From positions 1,364,001 through 1,428,000 of the forward strand of contig JAOSJQ010000001.1 of assembly GCA_027494035.1 (NCBI GenBank): 64,000 nucleotides of DNA, written 5' to 3'. The stretch comes from UTCFX2 sp002050125 (GTDB lineage: Bacteria; Chloroflexota; Anaerolineae; Anaerolineales; UBA4823). The notes under the pieces were generated by a model that searched no databases, was not told the DNA's origin, and saw only the letters and a list, made by a program, of their open reading frames with translations. Both the position numbers and the translations under genes were made by a program. Below are positions 33,400 through 41,960 of this stretch, one piece after another; position 1 is the stretch's first letter; each line of letters starts with the position of its first letter.

Positions 33400-34092
33400 T
33401 TAACCTCTCAGGCTTAACAACCCGCTGGCACCCTGATACAGGAACAACAAGCCAAAGACCAGTGAAACGGTGATTATGATCTGACGGTTGTAGCGGGTTA
33501 ACCAGACCGAGATCTGATCCAGCAGGTTTTCCGAATGTTTGGGCAGGATGCCCCGGACAAGGATGAGCAGCAGCATTAGAGATTGAGCCAGGAGCACGAA
33601 AAGCAAGAAAGCCACCGTGCTGGTCGGCTGCCCCAACCGCGCCTCGCTGATCACGCCGACGGCGCTGAGAGTGAAAACCCAGAGCTTGGGCGCGATCAAA
33701 GCCAAGCCAAAGCCCATCCCAAAAGCCTTCAACGGCGTCAGGCTATCGATCATCGTCAGCCATTTGGGCGGCGGGTCGTCGGGGTCGTCCTCTTTGCGCC
33801 ACTTACGGAAGGCGGAAATTAACAACAATACGCCCAGAACCAGTAAAAGGGTCAGGACGATCGGGCTCTTTCCGCTGCCTTCTTCGGTTGTAGCAGCGAC
33901 GCTGTCCGTCAGGATCAAGCCAAAAACTAAGCCCTGTAACAGGCGCAGAGCAGTCATCCCGACTAAATAAGCGGTCGCCTTGAGCACCGGCAGCCTGGGG
34001 TTTTTGAGCAGCAAGATAATGATAATGATGTGCACCGGCACGATGGCGCTGCCGATGATCAAGGGTAACAGAGAAACAAGTAATGTGTCCAT
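33400..34092 (-). CDS. GAP-family (Sap-like) six-helix membrane protein
   Basis: 230 residues with six membrane helices in two groups of three around a charged loop (KWRKEDDPDDPPPKWL). The plan and the motif LTPLKAFGMGFGLALIAPK match the GAP/Sap family, whose mycobacterial members help move glycolipids to the cell surface and which is related to LysE-type exporters. The transport substrate here is unknown. It stands alone. Confidence 0.7.
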   Translation of the reverse strand: MDTLLVSLLPLIIGSAIVPVHIIIIILLLKNPRLPVLKATAYLVGMTALRLLQGLVFGLILTDSVAATTEEGSGKSPIVLTLLLVLGVLLLISAFRKWRKEDDPDDPPPKWLTMIDSLTPLKAFGMGFGLALIAPKLWVFTLSAVGVISEARLGQPTSTVAFLLFVLLAQSLMLLLILVRGILPKHSENLLDQISVWLTRYNRQIIITVSLVFGLLFLYQGASGLLSLRG

Positions 34093-34426
34093 GTTTACTC
34101 CCTAGCAATGATGGGCTGCCCGGCGATATTAACGCTCCGGATTAGCATATCGATAACAACACGGTCACCGCATAGATCCGAACCGTTTGAGAATGCTCTG
34201 CTGTCCTCTAATCTTGGGTTGGGTGTTGCAATAATTCCGGAATTATATTACACAATCTAAGCACCCGATGGTTTAATCCCAGCGGTAGACACGCCAAGAA
34301 ACACAGACAGGAAGAGCATTGACCAGCCTCTTTCGACGATGCGCCAACCGCCGATACAGACCGCCGGGGCGTGCCTGAAAATCCTGGCTGGCTCCCTAAC
34401 GATAGAAACACCGGGCATACTCGCCC
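34093..34426. other. intergenic region with a palindrome
   Basis: This 334-base gap between two minus-strand genes has no credible ORF. Its one notable feature is the perfect 16-base palindrome at 34231-34246, annotated separately. Confidence 0.4.
34231..34246. promoter_or_regulatory. perfect 16-bp palindrome
   Basis: ATAATTCCGGAATTAT is fully self-complementary and lies about 140 bases ahead of the GAP-family gene. It looks like a dimeric regulator site. The binding protein is unknown. Confidence 0.45.
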
Positions 34427-35122
34427 TCACGCATCTTTCCCCTCATCCGCCTGGAGCAACTCCTGCAGGCGGGGATGATCCGCATAGACGCCGCGATATT
34501 CGGGCGGCAGCAGCGCGGCAATGCGGCACATGATCTCATCGGTGGCTGTCTGCAGCGCCGCCTCGCGGTCCTGACCCGCCGCCTTATCGAGTAGAAACGG
34601 TTTCCCAATCCGCACCGTCACCGGTGTGCGGCGCAGCCGCTTCAGATTAGCGAAAAACAGGCGGTCCTCCGAGCCAGCCATCCCGACCGGCAGCACCGGC
34701 GCCCCGGCTTTGAGCGCGATGTATCCCGCACCCGACCAGGCTTCTTGCAGCGCTGCGGTTGGGCTGCGCGTGCCTTCCGGCGCCAGCACCAGCGCGCCGC
34801 CCCCTTTCAAGCGCCTCAGTATTTCGCGCAGCACCGTGAAATCCGCGTTGAACCGGTCGATGAAGATTGCATTTAGCTGGCGCACGAACCAGCGCGCCAG
34901 GGGGTACCTGGCGTATTTTTCCGCTACGAGCACGATGATGTCCGCCCGGTCTGTATAGCGATAGACCAGCAGCACATCCAATCGCCCGATGTGGTTGGAC
35001 GCCGCCACAAAGCTGCCGTGGGTCGGGAGGTTTTCTATCCCGAAGACCTCGATCCGCGTGGTCAGACGCAATAACAAGTTGATCAATCGCCGCGCCAGTC
35101 TTTCGCCTGAAGGAGTGTGCAT
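34427..35122 (-). CDS. plsC: 1-acyl-sn-glycerol-3-phosphate acyltransferase
   Basis: 231 residues. The acyltransferase signatures are NHIGRLD (about 45-51, the His-x4-Asp catalytic pair) and EGTRS (about 117-121). It adds the second fatty acid to lysophosphatidic acid at the membrane. It carries the usual PXMPVG-like PVLPVGMAG motif. I chose ATG 35122 (MHTPSGER); a TTG start 12 codons earlier is possible. It is not in an operon. Confidence 0.85.
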   Translation of the reverse strand: MHTPSGERLARRLINLLLRLTTRIEVFGIENLPTHGSFVAASNHIGRLDVLLVYRYTDRADIIVLVAEKYARYPLARWFVRQLNAIFIDRFNADFTVLREILRRLKGGGALVLAPEGTRSPTAALQEAWSGAGYIALKAGAPVLPVGMAGSEDRLFFANLKRLRRTPVTVRIGKPFLLDKAAGQDREAALQTATDEIMCRIAALLPPEYRGVYADHPRLQELLQADEGKDA

Positions 35123-35269
35123 GGGCAAAATATTAACCCCTTGAGCCGTAAACGTCAATCGGTTGCGCGCATCTCGACCCTGCGCAGACAGTCCCCCAAA
35201 CCAGCTTCAGGTGGAAGATAGCCGTTATAATTTGCATCGTCTCATCTACTTTAAAAAGGAGGAATGCAT

Positions 35270-36240
35270 ATGAAATATCGACGCTTCGGGCGCACCGGCT
35301 GGCAGGTCAGCGAGATCGGCTATGGCATGTGGGGCATGGGGGAGTGGACCGGATCGGATGACGCCGAATCGCTCGCTTCCTCCAGCTTGCCATCGACCTG
35401 GGCTGTAATTTCTTCGATACCGCCTGGGCATATGGCGAAGGACACAGCGAAGGCTTACTGGGGCAGGCGGCGCGCGCCAACCCGCACAAACGCCTCTATA
35501 CCGCCAGCAAGATCCCGCCCAAGAACCGCATCTGGCCCAGCCAGCGCGGCTTCAGCCTGGACGAGACTTTCCCTCCCGATTATATCGAAGAATATGTGCA
35601 CCGCAGCCTGGAGAACACCGGTTTGGAATCGCTGGATCTGATGCAGTTTCACGTCTGGGAAGACGCCTGGGTTGAGGATGAGCGTTGGTTTACCAAGATG
35701 GACGAGCTGCGCCGCGCCGGTCTCATCGGCGCAATCGGGATCAGCATCAACCGCTGGGAGCCCTGGAACGGCGTGCGGGCAGTGCGCAGCGGCATGGTCG
35801 ACGCGGTCCAGGTGATCTATAACATCTTCGACCAGAACCCCGAAGACGAACTCTTCCCGGCTTGCCGTGAGATGGACGTTGCCGTGATCGCGCGCGTGCC
35901 CTTTGACGAGGGCACTTTGACTGGCACGCTCACGCTGGAAAGCGCCTGGTCAGAGGACGATTGGCGCAGCACCTATTTTGTGGCGGAGAACCTGAAAGCC
36001 AGCGTGGAGCGGGCAGAACTGCTGCGCCCCTTGATCCCCGCCGGGATGAGCATGCCGGAGATGGCGCTGCGGTTTATCCTCAACGAACCCACGGTGAGCA
36101 CGATTATCCCCGGAATGCGCAAAGAACGCCATGTGCGGTCCAACATTGCCGCCAGCGACCTGGGTCCGCTGCCCGACGAACTGCACCAGGCGCTGCGCCC
36201 GCATCGCTGGGAACGCCAGCCGACCTGGTGGTCGCAGTAG
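35270..36240 (+). CDS. aldo/keto reductase (frameshifted)
   Basis: The start (MKYRRFGRTGWQVSEIGYGMWGMG) is typical of the AKR family. The frame is lost near 35379-35383, where one base is missing, and continues as LAIDLGCNFFDTAWAYGEGH...LYTASKIPP, giving a protein of about 323 residues. The catalytic Asp and Tyr lie in NFFDTAWAYG, the Lys in TASKI and the His in LMQFHVW. NADPH-dependent reduction of an unknown aldehyde or ketone is expected. AAGGAGG seven bases ahead supports ATG 35270. Confidence 0.82.
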
Positions 36241-36365
36241 GAGAAAACGGGTTAAGAAAACGAATAAAAAGGAAAACGCAATAGCTTGAGGATTAGCTGA
36301 GTCCCACCCCCTGCACCGGCTCCTTCCCGCCTCCACGCCGGGCAGCCGCGTGACAGTTGCCGCAG

Positions 36366-36785
36366 CTAAGTGAGGATTTCAACCGTGCCGCGCGCGCCGT
36401 CGACCCGCAGTATCTGACCGCTTTTCAGCTTGCCCAGCTCGATCTGATCCACACAGGGGATCTCGGCGATGATGCAGCCGACGGCGATGATGGTTTCACA
36501 GTTTGCGTTGACGATCGCCAGCGGCGCGGCGCCGGCGTGTTTGAGCCGGTAAAGGGTGTAGGAACCCACCGTAGAGCCCTTTCCCGTTGGAAAGACCAGC
36601 ACCTTTCCGGCAACCGATAAGCCTTCGAGCTCGTGACCGCGCTCGACCACGCGCCCGCTCTCTGGATCGACGCCGCCAAAGAAAGACAGCCCCTGCCCAG
36701 CGACCAGGGCTTCGCCCTCCACGCAGCCGTGATAGATCTTGCGACCTTGCAGTTTCAGGGGTTCCGGCGGTCGGGCTTCGCTCAT
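36366..36785 (-). CDS. aconitase X small (swivel) subunit, predicted phosphomevalonate dehydratase small subunit
   Basis: 139 residues of the DUF126 swivel type. The conserved loop FPTGKGSTVGSYTLYRL at about 70-86 holds the Ser that acts in catalysis. It pairs with the large subunit to form a 4Fe-4S dehydratase. The ATG at 36785 follows the large-subunit stop by four bases. An upstream in-frame ATG at 36836 only re-reads the large-subunit gene. Because the operon also carries a UbiD gene, it is most likely part of the archaeal-type mevalonate route rather than a hydroxyproline dehydratase. This function is inferred from context. Confidence 0.85.
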   Translation of the reverse strand: MSEARPPEPLKLQGRKIYHGCVEGEALVAGQGLSFFGGVDPESGRVVERGHELEGLSVAGKVLVFPTGKGSTVGSYTLYRLKHAGAAPLAIVNANCETIIAVGCIIAEIPCVDQIELGKLKSGQILRVDGARGTVEILT

Positions 36786-36789
36786 TCGA

Positions 36790-38007
36790 TCACCCTTTGT
36801 TGCGCGGTTCCTCGAGCGCGATCGCAACCGTCTCATCGAAGGACTGAAAGCGGGTCTTGAACCGGTTCTTTGCGAACGCGTAATAACAGGCTTTGGCGCT
36901 GTCAGTGGCGAGCGCCCGGAAACGACCCTGGATCGGCGCGACCACGCAGCAGGTATCGACCGCGAACTTCACGCCGCTGGCTTCGATGACGCGGGTGTAG
37001 CCCATGCGGTCGGCGATCTGTTTGATGGGGCGGGCGGTGGTAATCCAGAACTCGCGCCGCACCTGGCGACCCTCGAGCAATTCTGCCAGGCGGGCGATTT
37101 CCTGGATCGTCAAGTGCGGGCAGCCCAGGCTTACAAAATCGACCTCGGCGGGGGCGGCGTCGTTCAAGGTTTCCACCGCTCGATCCAGCGCCCGCTGATC
37201 GATCTGGACGGTTTGCTCGGGCGGCGTGCAGCTCGCCGCCTCGGGGGTTAGCCCGGGCATGTGAAAGAGCGCCGCGCCGCCGTAAGTAGCCAGGCTGGCG
37301 CAGAAGGATTTGAGTTCCTCGAGCGAGGCGCTCGTGACGCCGCTGATGTAGACCGCGCCGGGTTTGCCGGCGGCTTGCATCGCCTCGCCGATCGTTTTCC
37401 CGAGCGCGCCAAACTGGAACGAACCCTGTACCCGCGCCGCGACCCCGACGTGCAGGTCGGGCTGGCGCGCCTCGTCCAGATGATAACCGTAAGCGGGCGT
37501 GCGCCCGGTTAGCGCCGCCGCCAGCGCGCTCGGTCCGCCTTCCCGATTGGTGCGCGCCCCGATGACGGAGTTGGCGTAGCACACCGCGCTGCTCTCAGCC
37601 CAGGCGATGTGCTGACCGAACTGCGGCAAGTTGCCCGACAGGTACGGCGTGCAGGTGCAGGTGACGGTGACGCCCATGCGCTGAAAAGCCGCCAGCACGC
37701 GCTGCTGCTGGCGGGCAAACTCCGGCGCGATCCCAAGCACCTGCCAGTTTTCGATATCCATCCCAGCCGGGTTGAGCGTGGTCAGCACGCGTACCCGCCC
37801 ACCGTTTTCAGCCATCTCTTCGAGAAATTGCAGCCCCGCTTCGCCCAGGTTATCGTAACTCACGCCGGCGATCTGAACCGAGCTGACCGGAACCAGCCGC
37901 TTGGCGCCGTAGATTTCGCCCAACGCCGCCAGAATCTCCATTGACTTGCGCACAGCCCGACCCTGGCGTCCGTCCAGCATTTGGCTTTCTTCATGGGTCA
38001 GTTCCAT
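36790..38007 (-). CDS. aconitase X catalytic subunit, predicted phosphomevalonate dehydratase large subunit
   Basis: 405 residues of the DUF521 family. Cysteines suited to the 4Fe-4S cluster are Cys117/Cys119 (TCTCTPYLSG), Cys296 (SLGCPHLT) and Cys353/354 (DTCCVVAP). NSVIGARTNREGGPSALAAA at about 146-165 is the substrate loop. In archaea the complex dehydrates mevalonate 5-phosphate to trans-anhydromevalonate 5-phosphate; some bacterial relatives dehydrate cis-3-hydroxyproline. The UbiD stop TAA is followed directly by this ATG, so the genes are co-translated. The first assignment is preferred because of the UbiD partner. Confidence 0.88.
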   Translation of the reverse strand: MELTHEESQMLDGRQGRAVRKSMEILAALGEIYGAKRLVPVSSVQIAGVSYDNLGEAGLQFLEEMAENGGRVRVLTTLNPAGMDIENWQVLGIAPEFARQQQRVLAAFQRMGVTVTCTCTPYLSGNLPQFGQHIAWAESSAVCYANSVIGARTNREGGPSALAAALTGRTPAYGYHLDEARQPDLHVGVAARVQGSFQFGALGKTIGEAMQAAGKPGAVYISGVTSASLEELKSFCASLATYGGAALFHMPGLTPEAASCTPPEQTVQIDQRALDRAVETLNDAAPAEVDFVSLGCPHLTIQEIARLAELLEGRQVRREFWITTARPIKQIADRMGYTRVIEASGVKFAVDTCCVVAPIQGRFRALATDSAKACYYAFAKNRFKTRFQSFDETVAIALEEPRNKG

Positions 38008-39322
38008 TTAGCCGTCCCAATCCGGCAGAAAGCGCTGCAGGTCCACCTGCGGGAAAGGCGCTTTGTCAAAGGACTTGCCGCGCGGGTCGAGGGGTTTTGT
38101 CAGGTCAAAGCCCACCCGGGTCGTGGCGTGGTCGTCCGAGCTGGCGGAGGGATCGAGGCTCGAACCGGGGGATTTGTCGAAAACGTGCATGCAGCGGTCG
38201 CCTTGAAAGCGGGTCGCCATCGCCCATTCGACTGCGAGCGGGTCGTAGATGTCGATGTCTGGATCGACCACGAACACGTGCTTGCACGAGCGATGACCGG
38301 CGAAAGCCGCCTGGATGGCTTTCATCCCGTCGTCTTCATGCTGCTTGTCGATCTGGACGATTGCGTGCAGCCAAGAACAGCCGCCCGGGTTCACATTGAC
38401 GTCCAGGCAGCGCGTGACCTCATTGACTTTTTGGAAGATAGTCGGCTCGCGCGGCATGCCCATCAGCAGCTTGTGTTCGAGCGCGCCCGGAAGCAGCGCC
38501 TGCCAGATAGCATCCCGGCGGTGGGTGATGGCTTTGATCTCCAGGACCGGTTCATGGCGCACGATGTCATAGGTCTCGGTTAAATCGACAAAGGGACCTT
38601 CGGCGTGTAAGCGGTTGAGATAAACCGTGCCCTCCAGCACAAATTCCGCCTCGGCGGGGACGAGCAGATCGACTGTTTTGGCGCGCACCACCTCGAGCGG
38701 CTGCATGGCGTTGGCAATCTCGAGCTCGTCCACCCCGATCTCGATCGAGGTGGCGGCGGCAGCCAGCACATTGGGCGGGTTGCCGATGCAGACCGCCACA
38801 TCCAGCGTCTCCAGGTCGCGCAGGAAGGTGTCGAAATGGCGTGAGCGCACGATGCGCATTGCCATCTGGTTGGGCGAAAACTGCATACAGCGGTGGAAAT
38901 CGGCGTTCTGACCGTAAACCGGGTGGCGGGCGATCACCACCCCCGAAGAGATGTAGTTGCCGCCGTCTTGCTCACAGTGGCGCAGGATGGGCAGCAAATC
39001 GAGGTCCGGCGGGTCGATCACGACTTCCTGGCACGGCGCCCGCTCGACGACCGGACAGGGTGCGCGGTTTGCGATTGCCCGGGTCATAAAGGGGATGATT
39101 TGGGTAACCGGAATCTCGAAATAATCTGCGAAGGCAGGTTTGCCGCAAAACAGGTTTCCCGCCACCCCGGAACGGCGATTCGCGCACCTGCTCGAACAGG
39201 ACCGGTTGAGGTTCAAGCTGTTTGAGCACCGCCGCGATTTCATAAGTCTTCGAGATGGGCGCGCTGATCCGCCGCAGACCGCGGCGCATTTCAAGACGGG
39301 TAAGGTATTCAAGCAGGGACAT
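38008..39322 (-). CDS. UbiD-family decarboxylase, predicted anhydromevalonate phosphate decarboxylase (frameshifted)
   Basis: About 437 residues once a surplus base at the CCCC run 39165-39168 is removed: the N-terminus (SLLEYLTRLEMRRGLRRISA) is in one frame and NLFCGKPAFADYFE onward in the next. UbiD features include GGNYISSGVVIARHP, VCIGNPPNVLAAAA, AEGPFVDLTETYDI (acidic active site) and the late VDPDIDIYDPLAVEWA. It uses prenylated FMN made by UbiX, which is not in the window. Next to aconitase X it should turn trans-anhydromevalonate 5-phosphate into isopentenyl phosphate. Other UbiD substrates cannot be excluded. Confidence 0.82.
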
Positions 39323-39485
39323 GGTCGACAGTTCGGGTCAGGCTGAGGGTCGTATGCGAATTTGGGCGCTGATGCTAAATCTCTAGAAGTATACTCTAGA
39401 AAATCCCGCATTCACATCGAGCGATTGCGGCGGTAGAAGCTGATTCTTGTTATAATTTCACCGATGAGGAAGGAGGTCAGTGGCT

Positions 39486-39695
39486 ATGAAAATTGTTCGC
39501 TTCATTGAGGGTTTCGTGATCGGAGGTCTGTTGGGCGCCGCAGTGGCGCTGCTGGCAAGTCCCTCCTCCGGCGAGGAGTTGCGCTCCCGCCTTCAATCCG
39601 AGGTCAAGCGCGTTCAGGACGAGGTCAGCCAGGCGGCGGTGGAACGGCGGGCGGAGTTGGAAAACCAGCTAAATCAGATGCGCGCTCCACGCTAG
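39486..39695 (+). CDS. YtxH-like small membrane protein
   Basis: 69 residues. One membrane helix with small residues (GFVIGGLLGAAVALLAS) is followed by SPSSGEELRSRLQSEVKRVQ, the YtxH pattern, and a charged helix. Such proteins are common in stress-induced membrane sets, and their role is unclear. AGGAGG is nine bases ahead of ATG 39486; a GTG at 39480 is possible. A strong terminator follows. Confidence 0.75.
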   Translation: MKIVRFIEGFVIGGLLGAAVALLASPSSGEELRSRLQSEVKRVQDEVSQAAVERRAELENQLNQMRAPR

Positions 39696-39739
39696 CCGCG
39701 CAGGGCGGGGTGTAGAGAATTGTTGCCCGACCTTAAATA

Positions 39740-39779
39740 AAAACTGCGCCGGGGAGCAGGCTCCGTCCGGCGCAGTTTT
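39740..39779. terminator. bidirectional intrinsic terminator
   Basis: AAAACTGCGCCGG and CCGGCGCAGTTTT pair over 13 positions, with a GGAG/CTCC inner stem in the loop. It ends the YtxH gene on one side and the metalloprotease gene at 39798 on the other. Confidence 0.92.
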
Positions 39780-39797
39780 CGTTGTCAAACTTATATT

Positions 39798-41918
39798 TCA
39801 GCGTGGAACAACGCTGAGCGAGTAAGGGGACTGCTGGCGCGTGAAACGGGTGGCGCCTGAGACTACCAGGATCACCTCGTTCACATCGCCGCCGATCTCA
39901 ATCGGTATCTGCAGCTGGTTGTCCGCCGGGACTGACAGGATTTCGACCGTGGTATCTTTGCCGCGGCGGATGAGCGCCAGGCGGTAGGTTTGAGCGAGCT
40001 GGTTCTGGATGCGCACAAAACCTTCCGCCTCCCAGGCGGGGTCGGACGCCTCAAAATCATCGAAAAAGCCAATTTGGGGGATCGAGAGATCGTCGAGTAA
40101 GAAACCTTCGCCATTGACGGCGGCATCGGTTACATATTCGAAACGAAGCTGTACCTGCTTTCCGGCAAACTGCGAGAGGTCGACTTCTTCCTGGATCCAG
40201 CGCGGTCCTCCGCCGCTCTCGCCGTTGTATGCCCAGCCATAGCTGTTGCCGGAGGGATCTTCGACAGTCCCTGAAGGGGTGGTCAGGATCTGCCAGGTCT
40301 TGCCGTCGGTGGAGGCGGTCAGGTACAGGTAGTCGTAGTCCTGCTCTATGTCATACCAGGTCCAATAGCTGAGCGTCAGCGCGCCGCTGTAATCGCTGAA
40401 ATCGAACGTGCGGGAGAGGGTCATGTGGGATTCATCGCCGCGGTTGGAATAATAGGCATAATTGCCCGAGTATGGATCTGCCGGTAAGACGTTCACTTCA
40501 GACGCCCCCTCGAACTGGATCAGGTTTGCGCCCTTGCAGGTGATTTGGATGTAATTCACGCCGTATTGGTGAACGATAGGCGCATCCAGTTCGGTGGGGC
40601 AGCGGGATATTGTGTACGAAGGCTGCTCGATTCGGGGCGCGGAAGGATAGTTCTTGTAGATATACCGCCCATCGCCAACCCGTTTGTCCTGGATAAAGTT
40701 GGCGATGGTCCAATCGACGAATAAATCATCCGCGCCAATCAGATTGCCGGTGAGCGGATCGCGGATATCTAAGCCTTCCAGGACGTTGTCGATGCTCACC
40801 AAGCCGTTTGCGGGGTCGGCGACGAGCGCCTTGGTGGCTTCTTCGCCAAAACGATCCAGGAAATAAGCCATATACAGGAACGCCGCGCCGTAATGACTGG
40901 CGCTGGAAGTGGCATTGCTGGGCCAATCGTTGAGCTGCAGATCCGGGTTAGCGGCGTAGAGCCAGTCGTGACCGCCGATAGAGTACCCGTTTAGAAAAGC
41001 TGCCAGGTCTGCGGCGCCTTCGTTCAACCAGGTTTCCTCGTTGCGGTCGCGGTACCAGTGGATCATGTGCTGGAATTCGTGCGCCAGCACGCTGTAGGCG
41101 AATTGCTCATCGAAGCGCACGTGATCGGCGCTTAGCAGGAACATTTCATGACCGTTGGTGTATTCGCGCACGCCTGGCAGATATTCGTCAGCCGAGGAGA
41201 AATAGCCCGCCACCGATCCGCCCAAACCTCTGGCATACAGGATGAACAGGTGCGGGTCGGCGTCCACGCCGGGGGTCCACTCGCTGCCGAAGAACTCGCG
41301 GTTGGTTGGGTAAATTTCGTTTTCGAAGGTCTCCGCCAGGGCTTTGAGGTGGTTTTTGTTATATTGCACACCGTTCTGGATCCAAAAATAGACGTGGTCG
41401 GTGACGAATTGCAGGGTGGCAGCCACCTCGGTGTTCTGATTGGTGTCCGAGTCGGTGACCCAGAAAGTTTCCCGATCCCCCACCCGATAGAGCTTGACCG
41501 GAAATTCCAGTTGGGTTGGCAGATTCTGTTTGCCCTCCAGCCGCTCAGCCAACTCGATGGGGTCGTTGACCGGAACGATCGTTGTTTCGAGCGTGTCGAG
41601 GGTCTCGGCAAGGTTTCCAGGGAGCGGCGCCGGGGCGGGCAGGACCGGACCCGGTTCGGCGGGCGCCGGCTCCTCCGGCGCTGATGCTGCGCTCTGCGTA
41701 GGTAGGCTGGACTCGCGCGTTGGCGGGGCGGTGGATGGACTGGCGGTTGTGGGCTGTTGCGCTGCGCGAGTGGGCTCTGAATAAGTTGGTTGAATGACAG
41801 TCCGTTGCGAAGCCGTTATAAAGGACAAGCCTGCGACCCCCAGCGCGAGACAGCAGCACAGGATCAGTATAGCTAGGAAAACCAGAATTGCGATCAAAAA
41901 AGGTTTGGAGTTTTTCAT
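39798..41918 (-). CDS. secreted or membrane-anchored zinc metalloprotease
   Basis: 706 residues. An N-terminal helix (about 8-32, with CCC) is followed by a Thr/Pro/Ala-rich linker to about residue 105, a protease domain, a long beta-rich region and a C-terminal part. The zinc site is AHEFQHMIHW, and WLNEGAADLAAFL carries the third ligand, the gluzincin pattern seen in M6/M30-like secreted proteases. A jelly-roll segment (SGALTLSYWTWYDIEQDYDY... DGKTWQIL) matches the immune-inhibitor-A-like C-terminal module. It may degrade external proteins or process surface proteins. Its start lies 42 bases after the Wzy-like gene, so it may be read from that operon. Confidence 0.8.
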   Translation of the reverse strand: MKNSKPFLIAILVFLAILILCCCLALGVAGLSFITASQRTVIQPTYSEPTRAAQQPTTASPSTAPPTRESSLPTQSAASAPEEPAPAEPGPVLPAPAPLPGNLAETLDTLETTIVPVNDPIELAERLEGKQNLPTQLEFPVKLYRVGDRETFWVTDSDTNQNTEVAATLQFVTDHVYFWIQNGVQYNKNHLKALAETFENEIYPTNREFFGSEWTPGVDADPHLFILYARGLGGSVAGYFSSADEYLPGVREYTNGHEMFLLSADHVRFDEQFAYSVLAHEFQHMIHWYRDRNEETWLNEGAADLAAFLNGYSIGGHDWLYAANPDLQLNDWPSNATSSASHYGAAFLYMAYFLDRFGEEATKALVADPANGLVSIDNVLEGLDIRDPLTGNLIGADDLFVDWTIANFIQDKRVGDGRYIYKNYPSAPRIEQPSYTISRCPTELDAPIVHQYGVNYIQITCKGANLIQFEGASEVNVLPADPYSGNYAYYSNRGDESHMTLSRTFDFSDYSGALTLSYWTWYDIEQDYDYLYLTASTDGKTWQILTTPSGTVEDPSGNSYGWAYNGESGGGPRWIQEEVDLSQFAGKQVQLRFEYVTDAAVNGEGFLLDDLSIPQIGFFDDFEASDPAWEAEGFVRIQNQLAQTYRLALIRRGKDTTVEILSVPADNQLQIPIEIGGDVNEVILVVSGATRFTRQQSPYSLSVVPR

Positions 41919-41960
41919 TAATCTTCTTTCAAACGGGTAAAGAACGAGATAAGGAAAGGC

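Noticed and set aside
36786..36836. Earlier ATG for the aconitase X small subunit
   Set aside because: It overlaps the large-subunit gene and adds an Arg-rich stretch absent from the family.
38323..39089. Plus-strand open frames opposite the UbiD gene
   Set aside because: They are antisense shadows typical of GC-rich coding DNA, with no ribosome binding sites.
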